Below, piece by piece: positions 33,530-43,000 of a DNA stretch of 64,000 nucleotides (positions are counted from its first letter, which is position 1; each line of letters opens with the position of its first letter). The notes under the pieces are model-generated. The model saw nothing but the letters and a program-made list of their open reading frames with translations. It did not search any database and had not been told where the DNA came from. The stretch spans positions 62,001-126,000 of the forward strand of contig JBGVLV010000023.1 of assembly GCA_045124465.1 (NCBI GenBank). The letters run 5' to 3'. The position numbers and the translations under genes were made by a program. The stretch is from Scatosoma sp045124465 (GTDB lineage: Bacteria; Bacillota; Clostridia; Christensenellales; Borkfalkiaceae).

Positions 33530-35041
33530 TTATGCAAAAAAAGACGGTAATTTTGATACAAGAAGAGTATCAAAATTACCGTCCAATCGTGGTGCACCAT
33601 TTGAAAACAAGGTTGAACTTTCAAGCTCTTCAAGTTTAATGGTTTCCTCTTTTCCGTTTACGTTATATACTATTTTGAAATCATCGTCGCTTACGTATAT
33701 CGCATTGATAAACGTGTCGATGATTTTTCTTTTTCCGTCTTGCTTGCTTACGTCTATCTTGCGGAAGTTATGTAGCGCCATTCTAAAATGGTCTTGCGAA
33801 AAGATAGGCGATTTTATCTTTTCTTTTGCAATAGCCTCGCCGATTTCGTCACGCTCTTTTTCAAGTTCGCCTAAACGTTGTAATAACGTTTGCGTAGCAA
33901 AACCTTTTTGAACGGCGTTTATGATATTTTCTATCTCTTGGTTTTTAGCTTTTAACTGTTCTTCTAATTTAGGGAGCATCGTGCTTTCTGTGAATTGAAG
34001 ATTGTAAAGTGCTTCGGAAAGTTGCTCAATTACGTCATCCTTTTGCAAGAACTCCATTGTCTTATAAACAACGAATGCTTCCAACTTGTCCTTATGGAGC
34101 ATCTTCTTATCGCATTTATGTTTCTTTTGACGAACACAAGCATAGTAGCGATGAACTTTACCCGTATGGCTCGTTCCTGCTTGTGCTACCATCATAGCGT
34201 TGCACTTTGCACAAAACAATTTTGTCGTCAACAAATAATCGTCATCGGCGGTATGCCTTGCAGGTGCTTTTGCGTTTTTAGCGATTTCCAACTGAACGGC
34301 GTCGAATATATCTACTTCCACAAGGGGCGGAACGCTATTCTCAATTTTAATACCCGAATGATTGTATTCGCCGATATAAACACGGTTAGTTAATATGTAT
34401 CTTACGGCGTTATAGCGAAGCGGTTTTCCGTTTTTACGCAAGATTTTCCTTTCTTCCAAATCCTTATGAATGTCCTTGACAGTTTTGCCGTCGTAAGCCA
34501 TTTGAAAAATCTCTTTTACAATAGGGGCAGATACGGGGTCAATCTCAAGTTTACGTTCTTTATTGATGACGTAGCCGAAAGGGATATTTCCACCGTTCCA
34601 CAAACCTTTCAAGGCGTTTTCCGTTAAACCACGTTTAACCTTTTCGGAAAGTTCAGCGGAGTAGTATTCTGCCATACCTTCAAGTACCGATTCAAGCAGG
34701 ATACCTTCCGAACCCGAACTTATCGTTTCCGTTGCAGATACGACACGAACGCCGTTTTTCTTAAGAAGATGCTTATAGTGAGCAGAATCGTAACGGTTAC
34801 GAGAGAAACGGTCTAACTTCCACACAAGAATCATATCAAAAGCGCCTTTATAACTGTCTTTTATCATCTTTTGGAAGTTAGGACGGTTATCGGTTTTCGC
34901 CGTCAATGCACGGTCAATGTACGTATCAATGACGGATATATCATTGTATTCGGCATATTGCATACATTCACGAAGTTGACCTTCGATAGATTCTTCGCGT
35001 TGATTATCGGAAGAATATCGTGCATAAATTACAGCTCTCAT
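33530..35041 (-). CDS. Large serine recombinase
   Basis: A 503-residue site-specific integrase/excisionase of the TnpX/TndX kind. The catalytic resolvase domain starts MRAVIYARYSSDNQREESIE with nucleophile Ser10 or Ser11 and has the Arg-rich WKLDRFSRNRYD motif. The Recombinase domain (~residues 150-260) and a zinc ribbon (CAKCNAMM ... YYACVRQKKHKC) follow, then a coiled-coil arm. It starts 14 bases after the RloC-like gene and seems to be the last gene of that four-gene run. A perfect terminator hairpin lies inside its last codons. Paired with the MOBV relaxase, it recalls Tn4451 elements. Confidence 0.93.
   Translation of the reverse strand: MRAVIYARYSSDNQREESIEGQLRECMQYAEYNDISVIDTYIDRALTAKTDNRPNFQKMIKDSYKGAFDMILVWKLDRFSRNRYDSAHYKHLLKKNGVRVVSATETISSGSEGILLESVLEGMAEYYSAELSEKVKRGLTENALKGLWNGGNIPFGYVINKERKLEIDPVSAPIVKEIFQMAYDGKTVKDIHKDLEERKILRKNGKPLRYNAVRYILTNRVYIGEYNHSGIKIENSVPPLVEVDIFDAVQLEIAKNAKAPARHTADDDYLLTTKLFCAKCNAMMVAQAGTSHTGKVHRYYACVRQKKHKCDKKMLHKDKLEAFVVYKTMEFLQKDDVIEQLSEALYNLQFTESTMLPKLEEQLKAKNQEIENIINAVQKGFATQTLLQRLGELEKERDEIGEAIAKEKIKSPIFSQDHFRMALHNFRKIDVSKQDGKRKIIDTFINAIYVSDDDFKIVYNVNGKEETIKLEELESSTLFSNGAPRLDGNFDTLLVSKLPSFFA
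33534..33583 (-). terminator. Perfect intrinsic terminator inside recombinase 3' coding end
   Basis: GACGGTAATTTTGATAC and its exact complement flank a 7-base loop; on the minus strand TTTTTTT follows. The stem encodes part of the last 18 codons of the recombinase. Confidence 0.85.
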
Positions 35042-35055
35042 TTTCGTTCTCCTTT

Positions 35056-37548
35056 TTACGCATATTTTTTGCCTATAGTTTCCAATTCCAACAAATCTTC
35101 AAGAAACTCATTTATAGATGGATCAACTTTTGCTTCTAAAGCAGAACTATGCCCATCTATATATCGACACGCTCTTTCATATAACTCTGACAAAGGTTCT
35201 TGATCGTTTTTAAGATAATCTACATTTATCTTAGAAAATCGCACAACACTTATATCTGTCTTGTATCTTTCTGTCGTACCTTTTAGGATCTTCAATGAAA
35301 CTAGCAATTCTATAGCACTTCTAATATATCCGTAATTTTGTTTTAACTCTTGAATGGAAATTTGTTCTTTTTTACTTCTTTCTTTGGTCTCTTTTGCTTT
35401 TTTTATGTAATATTCGTAACTTTCAAGGTTAGGATTTGCCGTTTCGGTTAATTTTCCAACATAATCTTTACCATCAAATAAAGTTCTTTCCGTTTGATAA
35501 AAAACATATTTTTTCAGTTTTGTGTTTTTCTCAATAGCTGTTTTAAGAAAACTTAAAAAAACAAGATTATGGGTGAAGATTACAATTTGTTTTTCTTGTG
35601 CCAATGACACAAGTTCTTTTGCTATTACTTGCATTCTACCTAAATCCAAACTATTAACGGGGTCATCAAAAAACAAAACATTATCATTAGGATTAAATAA
35701 ACTTTCGGCTATAAACTGAGCTAAGGCTACAACAGTTTGTTCACCTTCACTCAAAATTTCATTTAATTGATTGGCTTTTGTTATCTTGTCATAGCCTTGT
35801 TTAATTGCCATTTGTGAAGAAATAATGGCGGTGTTAAATTTTATTTCTTTAGGTGCATTTAGCCTTGCAAGAACTTGTGCAAGTGTCTGAACAAAACCTT
35901 CTTTATATATTTTTTCTTGTATATCCTTTTGACATTTCGAAATGCTATGATTATTAATATCTTTTAATTTTATCAAATTTATATAAGACAGTATATAGGC
36001 TCTTTCTTTCTCCCAATTTTCTTTTAAATAAATTTTTGCGTTTAGATCATTAAGATTTTCGTTTATTTTCTTTTTCTGTTCATCTAACGACGAAAGAGAT
36101 TGATTAAGCTTTTCTGCTTTTACGTCAAGGGTTGACACTATCTCCTTCAACGCGCTAACACTTTCTTCAATTTCAATTTTAAAAGAAGTACTTACTATAT
36201 TGGATAAAGTTAATATTGTTTTTTCAACAATACCAAAAAGAATTTTATCTTCTATTACTTGAGGTAAAGCTTGAATGATTTTCAAGCTTTCGGCAATTTT
36301 TTTATATACTTCTTGTATTTCTTGATTTCTTTTAACAAGATGGTCGCAAGCATGAATTTTGTTTGCCGAAACTAATTCTTGATATTGTTTTAGTAAATCA
36401 ATTGTTGTTGTATCAGATGAAGATATTTCTTTTCTACAAATAGGGCATTTTTTCATATCTGCTAAAGAAGCATCTTCGCTCGTTACCAATTTGTATAATT
36501 TGTCAGTCGCAGAAATGAATGCAACAAATGATTTTTTTAACTTAACGTCAATCTGTAAAGACGAAAGAATTTGGTCAACTGTTGTTTTTGATGCTATCTC
36601 TTGAATTTCCTTTTCATTCTTTGAATATTCTTCATTCCAGTTATCAACAAATGCGTTTGATTTTGTTATAGTGTCTAATATTTGATTTACGATTGTCTGT
36701 TTGTCTTTTATTAATTTTATTTGAGATAATAGAGCCGTTTCATTTAATTCGTCTTTTTTAGTCTCCTGATCCTTTTTTAATTGCCTTAATTCATCAATAT
36801 CTAGCTTTGCTACATATTCATCTAGTGACGTTAATCCGCTTTTGTTTGTAGATAATACAGAAACTACTTTTTCTCTAGCTTCTGATCCGTCTTCCAATGT
36901 ATTTACTGCACACTCCCAAAAGTCATTTAATCGTTGACTTACATACGAGTTCAACTTGATTGTTGATAAAGCCAATTTTTCACACAAATAAAAAATATAA
37001 GGTTTAAAATCAATTTTTCTTTCATTATTTAAGGAGAATTTTACACAACTGCTATTAAATAATTTTATATTTAAAGTAGTTTGCTCATTGGACTCTTGCC
37101 ATTGAAGAACGAATGGGTCAGGACGGTCATCAAGAGTATATTCCAATTTAGCCTGAGGAATAATCGTTTCATCAAAAACATTTGCTTTTATTGGACGTTT
37201 TTCTCCCAAGCATTTACCCACATGCTGTATAATTCTAGAATATCCTGTTTTTCCCGTTCCATTTTCACCATAAATTACAGTTAAATTCTCACCAAAGGTT
37301 AACTCTTGAGCAGGGACTAGGCGATTTACCCCTTTTATATCATACAATTTCTTTAATAACACTTTATTTGCAGTAGCATTTGAAATATTAATAGGAATAG
37401 GTTCAAAATGCAACCTAATATAATTATCGATAATTTCTTTATAATCGTCATCAGTCAATTCATTTTTTGTCGATAATTTACAAAATAAACTTTTCAACCA
37501 AAAATCTTGCTTTTCTAACCATTCGGTAAATAATTTTTCTGCAGTCAC
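35056..37548 (-). CDS. RloC-like zinc-hook ABC ATPase, candidate anticodon nuclease
   Basis: An 830-residue AAA_13/PrrC-RloC-type protein. Walker A is YGENGTGKTG (~93-102). Two long coiled coils flank a CPIC zinc hook at 368-371. The ABC signature LSEGEQTVVALAQF (~599-612), Walker B VLFFDDPVNSLD and H-loop FTHN follow. In the C-terminal domain, R743-x3-E747 and H800 resemble the Arg-Glu-His triad of PrrC/RloC anticodon nucleases, which cut tRNA anticodon loops in phage defence. The head, zinc hook and length match RloC; nuclease activity is inference. It lies 31 bases after the XRE gene and 14 before the recombinase. Confidence 0.75.
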   Translation of the reverse strand: MTAEKLFTEWLEKQDFWLKSLFCKLSTKNELTDDDYKEIIDNYIRLHFEPIPINISNATANKVLLKKLYDIKGVNRLVPAQELTFGENLTVIYGENGTGKTGYSRIIQHVGKCLGEKRPIKANVFDETIIPQAKLEYTLDDRPDPFVLQWQESNEQTTLNIKLFNSSCVKFSLNNERKIDFKPYIFYLCEKLALSTIKLNSYVSQRLNDFWECAVNTLEDGSEAREKVVSVLSTNKSGLTSLDEYVAKLDIDELRQLKKDQETKKDELNETALLSQIKLIKDKQTIVNQILDTITKSNAFVDNWNEEYSKNEKEIQEIASKTTVDQILSSLQIDVKLKKSFVAFISATDKLYKLVTSEDASLADMKKCPICRKEISSSDTTTIDLLKQYQELVSANKIHACDHLVKRNQEIQEVYKKIAESLKIIQALPQVIEDKILFGIVEKTILTLSNIVSTSFKIEIEESVSALKEIVSTLDVKAEKLNQSLSSLDEQKKKINENLNDLNAKIYLKENWEKERAYILSYINLIKLKDINNHSISKCQKDIQEKIYKEGFVQTLAQVLARLNAPKEIKFNTAIISSQMAIKQGYDKITKANQLNEILSEGEQTVVALAQFIAESLFNPNDNVLFFDDPVNSLDLGRMQVIAKELVSLAQEKQIVIFTHNLVFLSFLKTAIEKNTKLKKYVFYQTERTLFDGKDYVGKLTETANPNLESYEYYIKKAKETKERSKKEQISIQELKQNYGYIRSAIELLVSLKILKGTTERYKTDISVVRFSKINVDYLKNDQEPLSELYERACRYIDGHSSALEAKVDPSINEFLEDLLELETIGKKYA

Positions 37549-37579
37549 AACTTATATCTTCTCCTTTGTAAAATCAAAA

Positions 37580-38197
37580 TTAATTATTTGTCTCTAATAA
37601 ATCCTCAATATAACAACCTAATACTCTTGACAGTTGAAACAACTTTACAGCAGGTGCCATATTTATATCTAATTGACGTTGTTCGTATAACTGAATCGCT
37701 CTTAACGACACTTGACTATGCTTAGCCAATTCGCGTTGAGATAAGTTTGCTGTTTTTCTATATCTCGCTAAATTTGTTTCTTTTTGAAACACTATACTGT
37801 TTGCAACTTCCACAAATTTTTCCATACTTGCTTCGTGTAAAGGGTTATACATGGCGATTATTCTTGAAGGAGGCAATCTTCTTCCTATTTGTTCAAAGCC
37901 CAAACCTGTATACCATTGATAATAAGCAAGAACAAACCCACACCAATATTCAGGCGACCTGCCGTATGAATACGGTTGAATCATTGGCATTTTTCTTCCT
38001 GCAACTTCCTCAAAAAGTGCTTGCGGAGGCATATTGATATAACGAGGATTGCCTCGTCCAAATTGATAAGCAACACCACTCATAACGAAATGTTGGAAAA
38101 GAACGTCCGCTTGCCTTGCGTTAGGAACGTAACTAAACATTTCTGCAAGTGTTTGCATCGCATCATCTAAGTATATTTCGTTGTATGCGCGAATCAT
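37580..38197 (-). CDS. XRE-domain protein, likely antitoxin/regulator of DUF3990 pair
   Basis: A 205-residue protein with an unrecognised N-terminal domain (~residues 1-130, with an EYWCGFVLAYYQWYTGLGFE aromatic stretch) and a C-terminal XRE HTH (LARYRKTANLSQRELAKHSQ, VSLRAIQLYEQRQLDINMA). AAGAGGT lies eight bases before the ATG. It overlaps the upstream DUF3990 gene by 35 bases, as is common in toxin-antitoxin modules. Two matching palindromes at the operon promoter are its likely binding sites, by inference. Confidence 0.7.
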   Translation of the reverse strand: MIRAYNEIYLDDAMQTLAEMFSYVPNARQADVLFQHFVMSGVAYQFGRGNPRYINMPPQALFEEVAGRKMPMIQPYSYGRSPEYWCGFVLAYYQWYTGLGFEQIGRRLPPSRIIAMYNPLHEASMEKFVEVANSIVFQKETNLARYRKTANLSQRELAKHSQVSLRAIQLYEQRQLDINMAPAVKLFQLSRVLGCYIEDLLETNN

Positions 38198-38864
38198 CGT
38201 TTTTTACCTCTTGCCTAATAATATCCATTATAAATAAATCATCTTTATCTACTTTAATATTTCGGGTTGTGTTTTGATATTCTTCTCTTGCTTGTAAATC
38301 TCTTGCCACACGCTTTGTATAATAAGTTTCGTTTTCTGCTATGGTGCTATTAACATACTTTAATTGCTCAAAAGCCTTCTCCGAGTGTAAAACAACTTGC
38401 ATTCCAAGTTTTCCCAATTCCATCGCTCTAGATAACTGCGATACAGTAATAGCGTTTTTAACAAAATCTCTAGCAAATGAAAAATAAGAATCGTCCGCAC
38501 GATACCCAATAATTACGTCCACGTTGGTTAAATCCACCGAAAAGTTCTTTACAATATAATCCCTTGCTTGTTCGTCGTTAGGGTTTAAGCCTTTGGGAAT
38601 TCTATACTGTAATAAAAGCGCTATCCAATTTAAAATATTATATTTTTTATTCGACAAATCTAAAATATTAAGTCCTTCTAAATCTAACAAATATTCATTA
38701 GCATAACCATCATTATTATCAGGACAAGCCCATTCATTTGCTAATTCCTTTTCCTTTGTGCAATAAAAACCATATCCATAGTCGTTTGTTTCCTTTCCAC
38801 CGCGAAGAGTAGGTTTTTCAATTATAATCTTAGAACCGTGATAAAGAGTCATTTTGTTTTCCAT
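38163..38864 (-). CDS. DUF3990-family protein, putative toxin
   Basis: A 233-residue protein that fits DUF3990: MTLYHGSKIIIEKPTLRGGK, then YGYGFYCTKEKELANEWACP. The order of LYHGS, GFY.T and a late Glu (HSEKAFE) resembles the H-Y-E layout of ADP-ribosyltransferases, which is my inference. ATG at 38864 has AAAGGAG nine bases upstream. It is the first gene of a run that continues with the XRE gene (overlapping), the RloC-like gene and the recombinase. Confidence 0.7.
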   Translation of the reverse strand: MENKMTLYHGSKIIIEKPTLRGGKETNDYGYGFYCTKEKELANEWACPDNNDGYANEYLLDLEGLNILDLSNKKYNILNWIALLLQYRIPKGLNPNDEQARDYIVKNFSVDLTNVDVIIGYRADDSYFSFARDFVKNAITVSQLSRAMELGKLGMQVVLHSEKAFEQLKYVNSTIAENETYYTKRVARDLQAREEYQNTTRNIKVDKDDLFIMDIIRQEVKNDDSRIQRNILR

Positions 38865-38890
38865 AGTAATTATCTCCTTTTGGTATAGCA

Positions 38891-38919
38891 ATTATATCAC
38901 TTTACTGATAGTTTGTCAA
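38891..38919 (-). promoter_or_regulatory. Consensus promoter of DUF3990-XRE-RloC-recombinase operon
   Basis: TTGACA-N17-TATAAT on the minus strand, exact consensus, 27 bases before the DUF3990 start. Confidence 0.9.
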
Positions 38920-38964
38920 TATGATTATAACCACTTTTAATAAAAAATTATCAGCACAGTGATA
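38895..38964 (-). promoter_or_regulatory. Two TATCA-N6-TGATA operator-like palindromes
   Basis: Identical architecture at 38895-38910 (overlapping the -10 and spacer) and 38949-38964 (upstream of -35), centres 54 bases apart. This is what autoregulation by the operon's XRE protein would look like. Confidence 0.65.
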
Positions 38965-39107
38965 CTTTTTGTTATATTTTATGATTTTTAGTCTAATTTG
39001 TATAATGCGCTTATTGAAAATAAATACATCTAACTGCAAAAAATTTCAATAAAACTACTTGGTTTACTATATTATAGCATAGTAAATATGACAATTTTGG
39101 TCATATT

Positions 39108-39144
39108 AAAAGCCGAGATTGATAAAAATCATTCTCGGCTTTTT
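39108..39144. terminator. Bidirectional intrinsic terminator
   Basis: AAAAGCCGAGA and TCTCGGCTTTT form a perfect 11-base stem around a 14-base loop. It lies directly after the stop of the gene at 39148. Confidence 0.85.
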
Positions 39145-39147
39145 AGT

Positions 39148-40002
39148 TTAATTTTTTACTTCAGTAATACAATATTTGAAAATACCATTTTCAACATTAT
39201 AGTTTTTATATGTATCCCATGTAAACATATAATCTCCAAGAAACTCAATAGGACGACCTCGCCAAATATCACAAACTGATTTTTTATAGTGATTTAACTC
39301 GTCTTTAATCCAATCTTGCAACCTGCCATAACCGTTCTTATTATTACTATTAGTTTCATCCCCTTCCGCAATGCAGAAGTCATGATATTGCACATTGCCA
39401 CAATATTTGCTTGGTTTATGTGCTAATGGTTGTTTAGAATATTCCCAATACTTTGATTCGTTAGTTAAAATTATAGAAAAACCTTGCACATCTTGACCTT
39501 TAATAACTTTATCAAATTGATAATGGTTAACAGCACTCAATTTATTTGTTCTATGCTTGTTTCCTTCAACAATCAATAAATTCTCTTTATTTTTCTTAGA
39601 GTTCTGATAAACTAATCTTTCTAGGCGATTAATATCCCACAAATAATCGTATCGCCCATTATCAACAGCACCATGATTTAATAATTCAATATCCCCAACT
39701 TTTGTATTTGCAGTTTTATATTTTAATTCTATGGCAACAAAACTTCCGTCTTCTTTTTTAACAAGTATGTCTGTATATGACCTTTTTATCTCACCATTAT
39801 AGTCAATGGTTAAAGTCAATTCTTCAAGATAAATCTCATACAAAATAAAAAACTCTTTAATAGCCCAAGAAAGTGTAAATTGGAACTGTTCTTCACTCCT
39901 AAAAATTATATCTTGTTTACACATTTCCGTAAGACAATCCTTTAGCCATTGTTTATTTAGTACCGTTTGTTGTGTCCACATTTTACTGCCTAGTTTAAAC
40001 AT
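39148..40002 (-). CDS. Putative PD-(D/E)XK nuclease-fold protein
   Basis: A 284-residue soluble protein. SYTDILVKKEDGSFVAIELKYKT (~residues 74-96) gives the D-x(n)-E-x-K core of PD-(D/E)XK nucleases, preceded by a helix-rich region. The C-terminal half (QFDKVIKGQDVQGFSIILTN and a Trp-rich end) resembles restriction-like or island-borne defence proteins. I do not recognise the exact family. No methyltransferase is nearby, so a simple restriction system is unlikely. AAAGGA lies ten bases before the ATG. It is flanked by a strong terminator and the BspA-like gene. Confidence 0.6.
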   Translation of the reverse strand: MFKLGSKMWTQQTVLNKQWLKDCLTEMCKQDIIFRSEEQFQFTLSWAIKEFFILYEIYLEELTLTIDYNGEIKRSYTDILVKKEDGSFVAIELKYKTANTKVGDIELLNHGAVDNGRYDYLWDINRLERLVYQNSKKNKENLLIVEGNKHRTNKLSAVNHYQFDKVIKGQDVQGFSIILTNESKYWEYSKQPLAHKPSKYCGNVQYHDFCIAEGDETNSNNKNGYGRLQDWIKDELNHYKKSVCDIWRGRPIEFLGDYMFTWDTYKNYNVENGIFKYCITEVKN

Positions 40003-40093
40003 TTTGATTCTATCCTTTTTCTTTTGTGTTTTATTAACTTTTCAGTAAATAGGCAAGGCAGGGGTGCACCGAGCCTATTTGCTGAACTTTTTA

Positions 40094-43000
40094 TCACCAA
40101 ACGGCGATGTTGCCGTTTTCGTCATAATGCCAATAGTTGCCCGTTGTTGTAGGTTCTGTTTTACTGTAGTAATAACAGGTGGCACTGGTTAAACCGCCAT
40201 TATAAGAAGCGATTGAAATCTTTGACCAAGCGCTTGCCGTACCTTTGTAATATACACTCGTCAAGCTACTGCAATTATAGAACGCCCAATCACCGATACT
40301 CGTGACACTGTCGGGAATGGTTATGCTCGTCAAGCTACTGCAACCAGAGAACGCCCAATCACCGATACTCGTGACGGAGTCGCCGATTACCACACTCGTC
40401 AAACTCTTACATTCAGAAAACGCATAATGAGAGATCCTTGTCACACTATGAGGAATTACAATTTCCGTCAAACTTTCGCATTGATAGAATGCAGAATTAC
40501 CAATACTCTTCACGCTATCGGGAATCACGATATCCATCAAGCTACTACAACCAGAAAACATGCAATCATCAATATTTTTCAACTGAATATTTTTATCAAA
40601 AATAACCTTTGTTAAACTGCTGCATCCCCGAAACGCAGAAGCACCAATCTCTATTACGCTATTAGGAATAACAATTTCCGTTAATCCACTACAGCCGTAG
40701 AACGCATAAGAACCGATACTCGTTACACTATCAGGAATTTCTATCCTCGTTAAACTATAGCAATAAGCGAACGAAGACTCCCCAATACTCGTTACACTGT
40801 CAGGAATTTCCACGTTCGTTAAACCACTACAATACGCGAACGCATGACCTTCTATATCTCCACCCGTTACGGTTACTTTTTTTAAGGACGTCGGCACGTA
40901 ATCATAATTATAATCATACTCATATGCACCAAAAATATATCCAAAATGCGTATTAGTCGTTCCATCTTTTGTTGATCCAATAAACGGTAGCACTATTTTC
41001 GTCAAGCTACTGCAACCATAGAACGCACGATAGCCTATACTCGTTACACTATCGGGGATTACCACGCTCGTCAAGCTACTGCAATACCAGAACGCAGAAG
41101 AACCGATAGTTGTTACACTATCGGGAATTTCCACGCTCGTCAAACTACTGCAATTATAGAACGCCTGATAACCGATACTCGTCACACTATCAGGAATAGT
41201 GATACTCGTCAAACTACTGCAATTATAGAACGCATACTCACCGATACTCGTCACGCTGTTAGGGATATCTATACTCGTCAAACTAGTACACCCAAAGAAC
41301 GCCCGATAACCGATACTCGTCACACTATCAGGAATAGTGATACTCGTCAAACTATCGCAATCATAGAACGAATATTGATGGATTTGCGTGATAAAGTTAG
41401 GCAACGTTAAAGCCGTCTCTTCTCCTATACAACCTACAAGGATTTTTTCTTCCCCGTCCGTATAGATAATATAGCCGTTGTCGTTAGACAATTTCGTGCC
41501 CGTAAACGTATCGCCACTGTTATATACCGCAAGCGCATATTTCCCTACGTAACCGTTGCTAGTTGCACCTTTTTCTACCGTAATACTAGAAGATTTATTA
41601 ATTACTTCTACCAATCTATAACATCCAGAAAATACACTACCCTCAATCGTCGTTACACTGTCGCCTATCGTTACACTCGTCAAACTACTGCAATTATCGA
41701 ACGCCTGATAACCGATACTCGTCACACTGTCGGAGATTACCACGCTCGTCAAGCTACTGCAATACCAGAACGCATAACGACCTATACTCGTCACACTGTT
41801 GCCTATCGTTACACTCTTCAAACTAGTACACCCAGAGAACGCATCATTTCCAATCCTCATTACACTGTCGGGGATTTCAATACTCGTCAAACTAGTACAC
41901 CTACGGAACGCATAACTACCTATACTCGTCACACTGTTGCCTATCGTTACACTCGTCAAACTTGTGCATTCTCTAAACGCAACATCCCCGATAACCTTAC
42001 AATTTTCGTTTACCACCACACACGTAATATCCGTTGACATCACACCCACCAAACAAAGATAGGAATTAGTACTATTTCCTAAATACTTACAATTATCTTC
42101 TATCGTATAATTCAAACTACTGCAATTATAGAACGCATACTCACCGATACTCGTCACGCTGTTAGGAATTTCAACGCTTGTTAAAGCGGAATAATTATAA
42201 AACGCGTCGTTACCGATTTCCGTAACGGAATCGGAAATATAAGCCGATTTGATATAGTCTTTATATTTGGAAAATCCTACTGCTTTTCCTTCATAATGTT
42301 CCACTTGATAGTTGGTATCGTCAATTTTCATCACGAGTGAACTACCGTTCTTCGCAAGGACTTCTTTACCGCAATATTGACAAACTTCACCAACAGACAA
42401 GTTACTGTGCATATCAGGCGTACCGCTTGAAACAGTGGTGACCGCTTCATTTTTTGTTGCCGTACATCTACCACACTTATAGCTTTGCGTACCGCCCGAA
42501 AGGGTACAGTTTACAACGGGGTTCCCGTCTTTTTTCCAATCGTGTCCTAATGCGGTGTTTTCTTTCGCTCTCGTGTGCGGTTCATCGCAATTATCACGAG
42601 AACAAATTGCCGTTTCCGTACCATTTTCCGTACAAGTAGCATTATTGTTATAGGTATAATTTATAAAGCTATGCCCTAATTCCTCACCGTTTTCGGCGGT
42701 ATTGTCTGCCGTCGTTTGCGTTGTGAATGCGACGTTTTCAAACATTGCGATATAGTGACCTTTTTCAGGTGTAGTACAAGTAGCATTAGTATCTTTAACG
42801 TAAGTAGCCGTTATAGTTTCAGTTTCAACGTGTGAATTGTCCCTTGAGCAAATTCTTTTTGCTGTGCATTTATCATTGACCCAAGTGTAAGTAGGTTCGT
42901 CAAAACTATGGTCTAATGCTTCACCTTTAATAAAACTATTTTCTTCGGTTTCTTGCATTACAAAAGCATTATTATTAAACGTTGCCTTATAATGTCCCGT

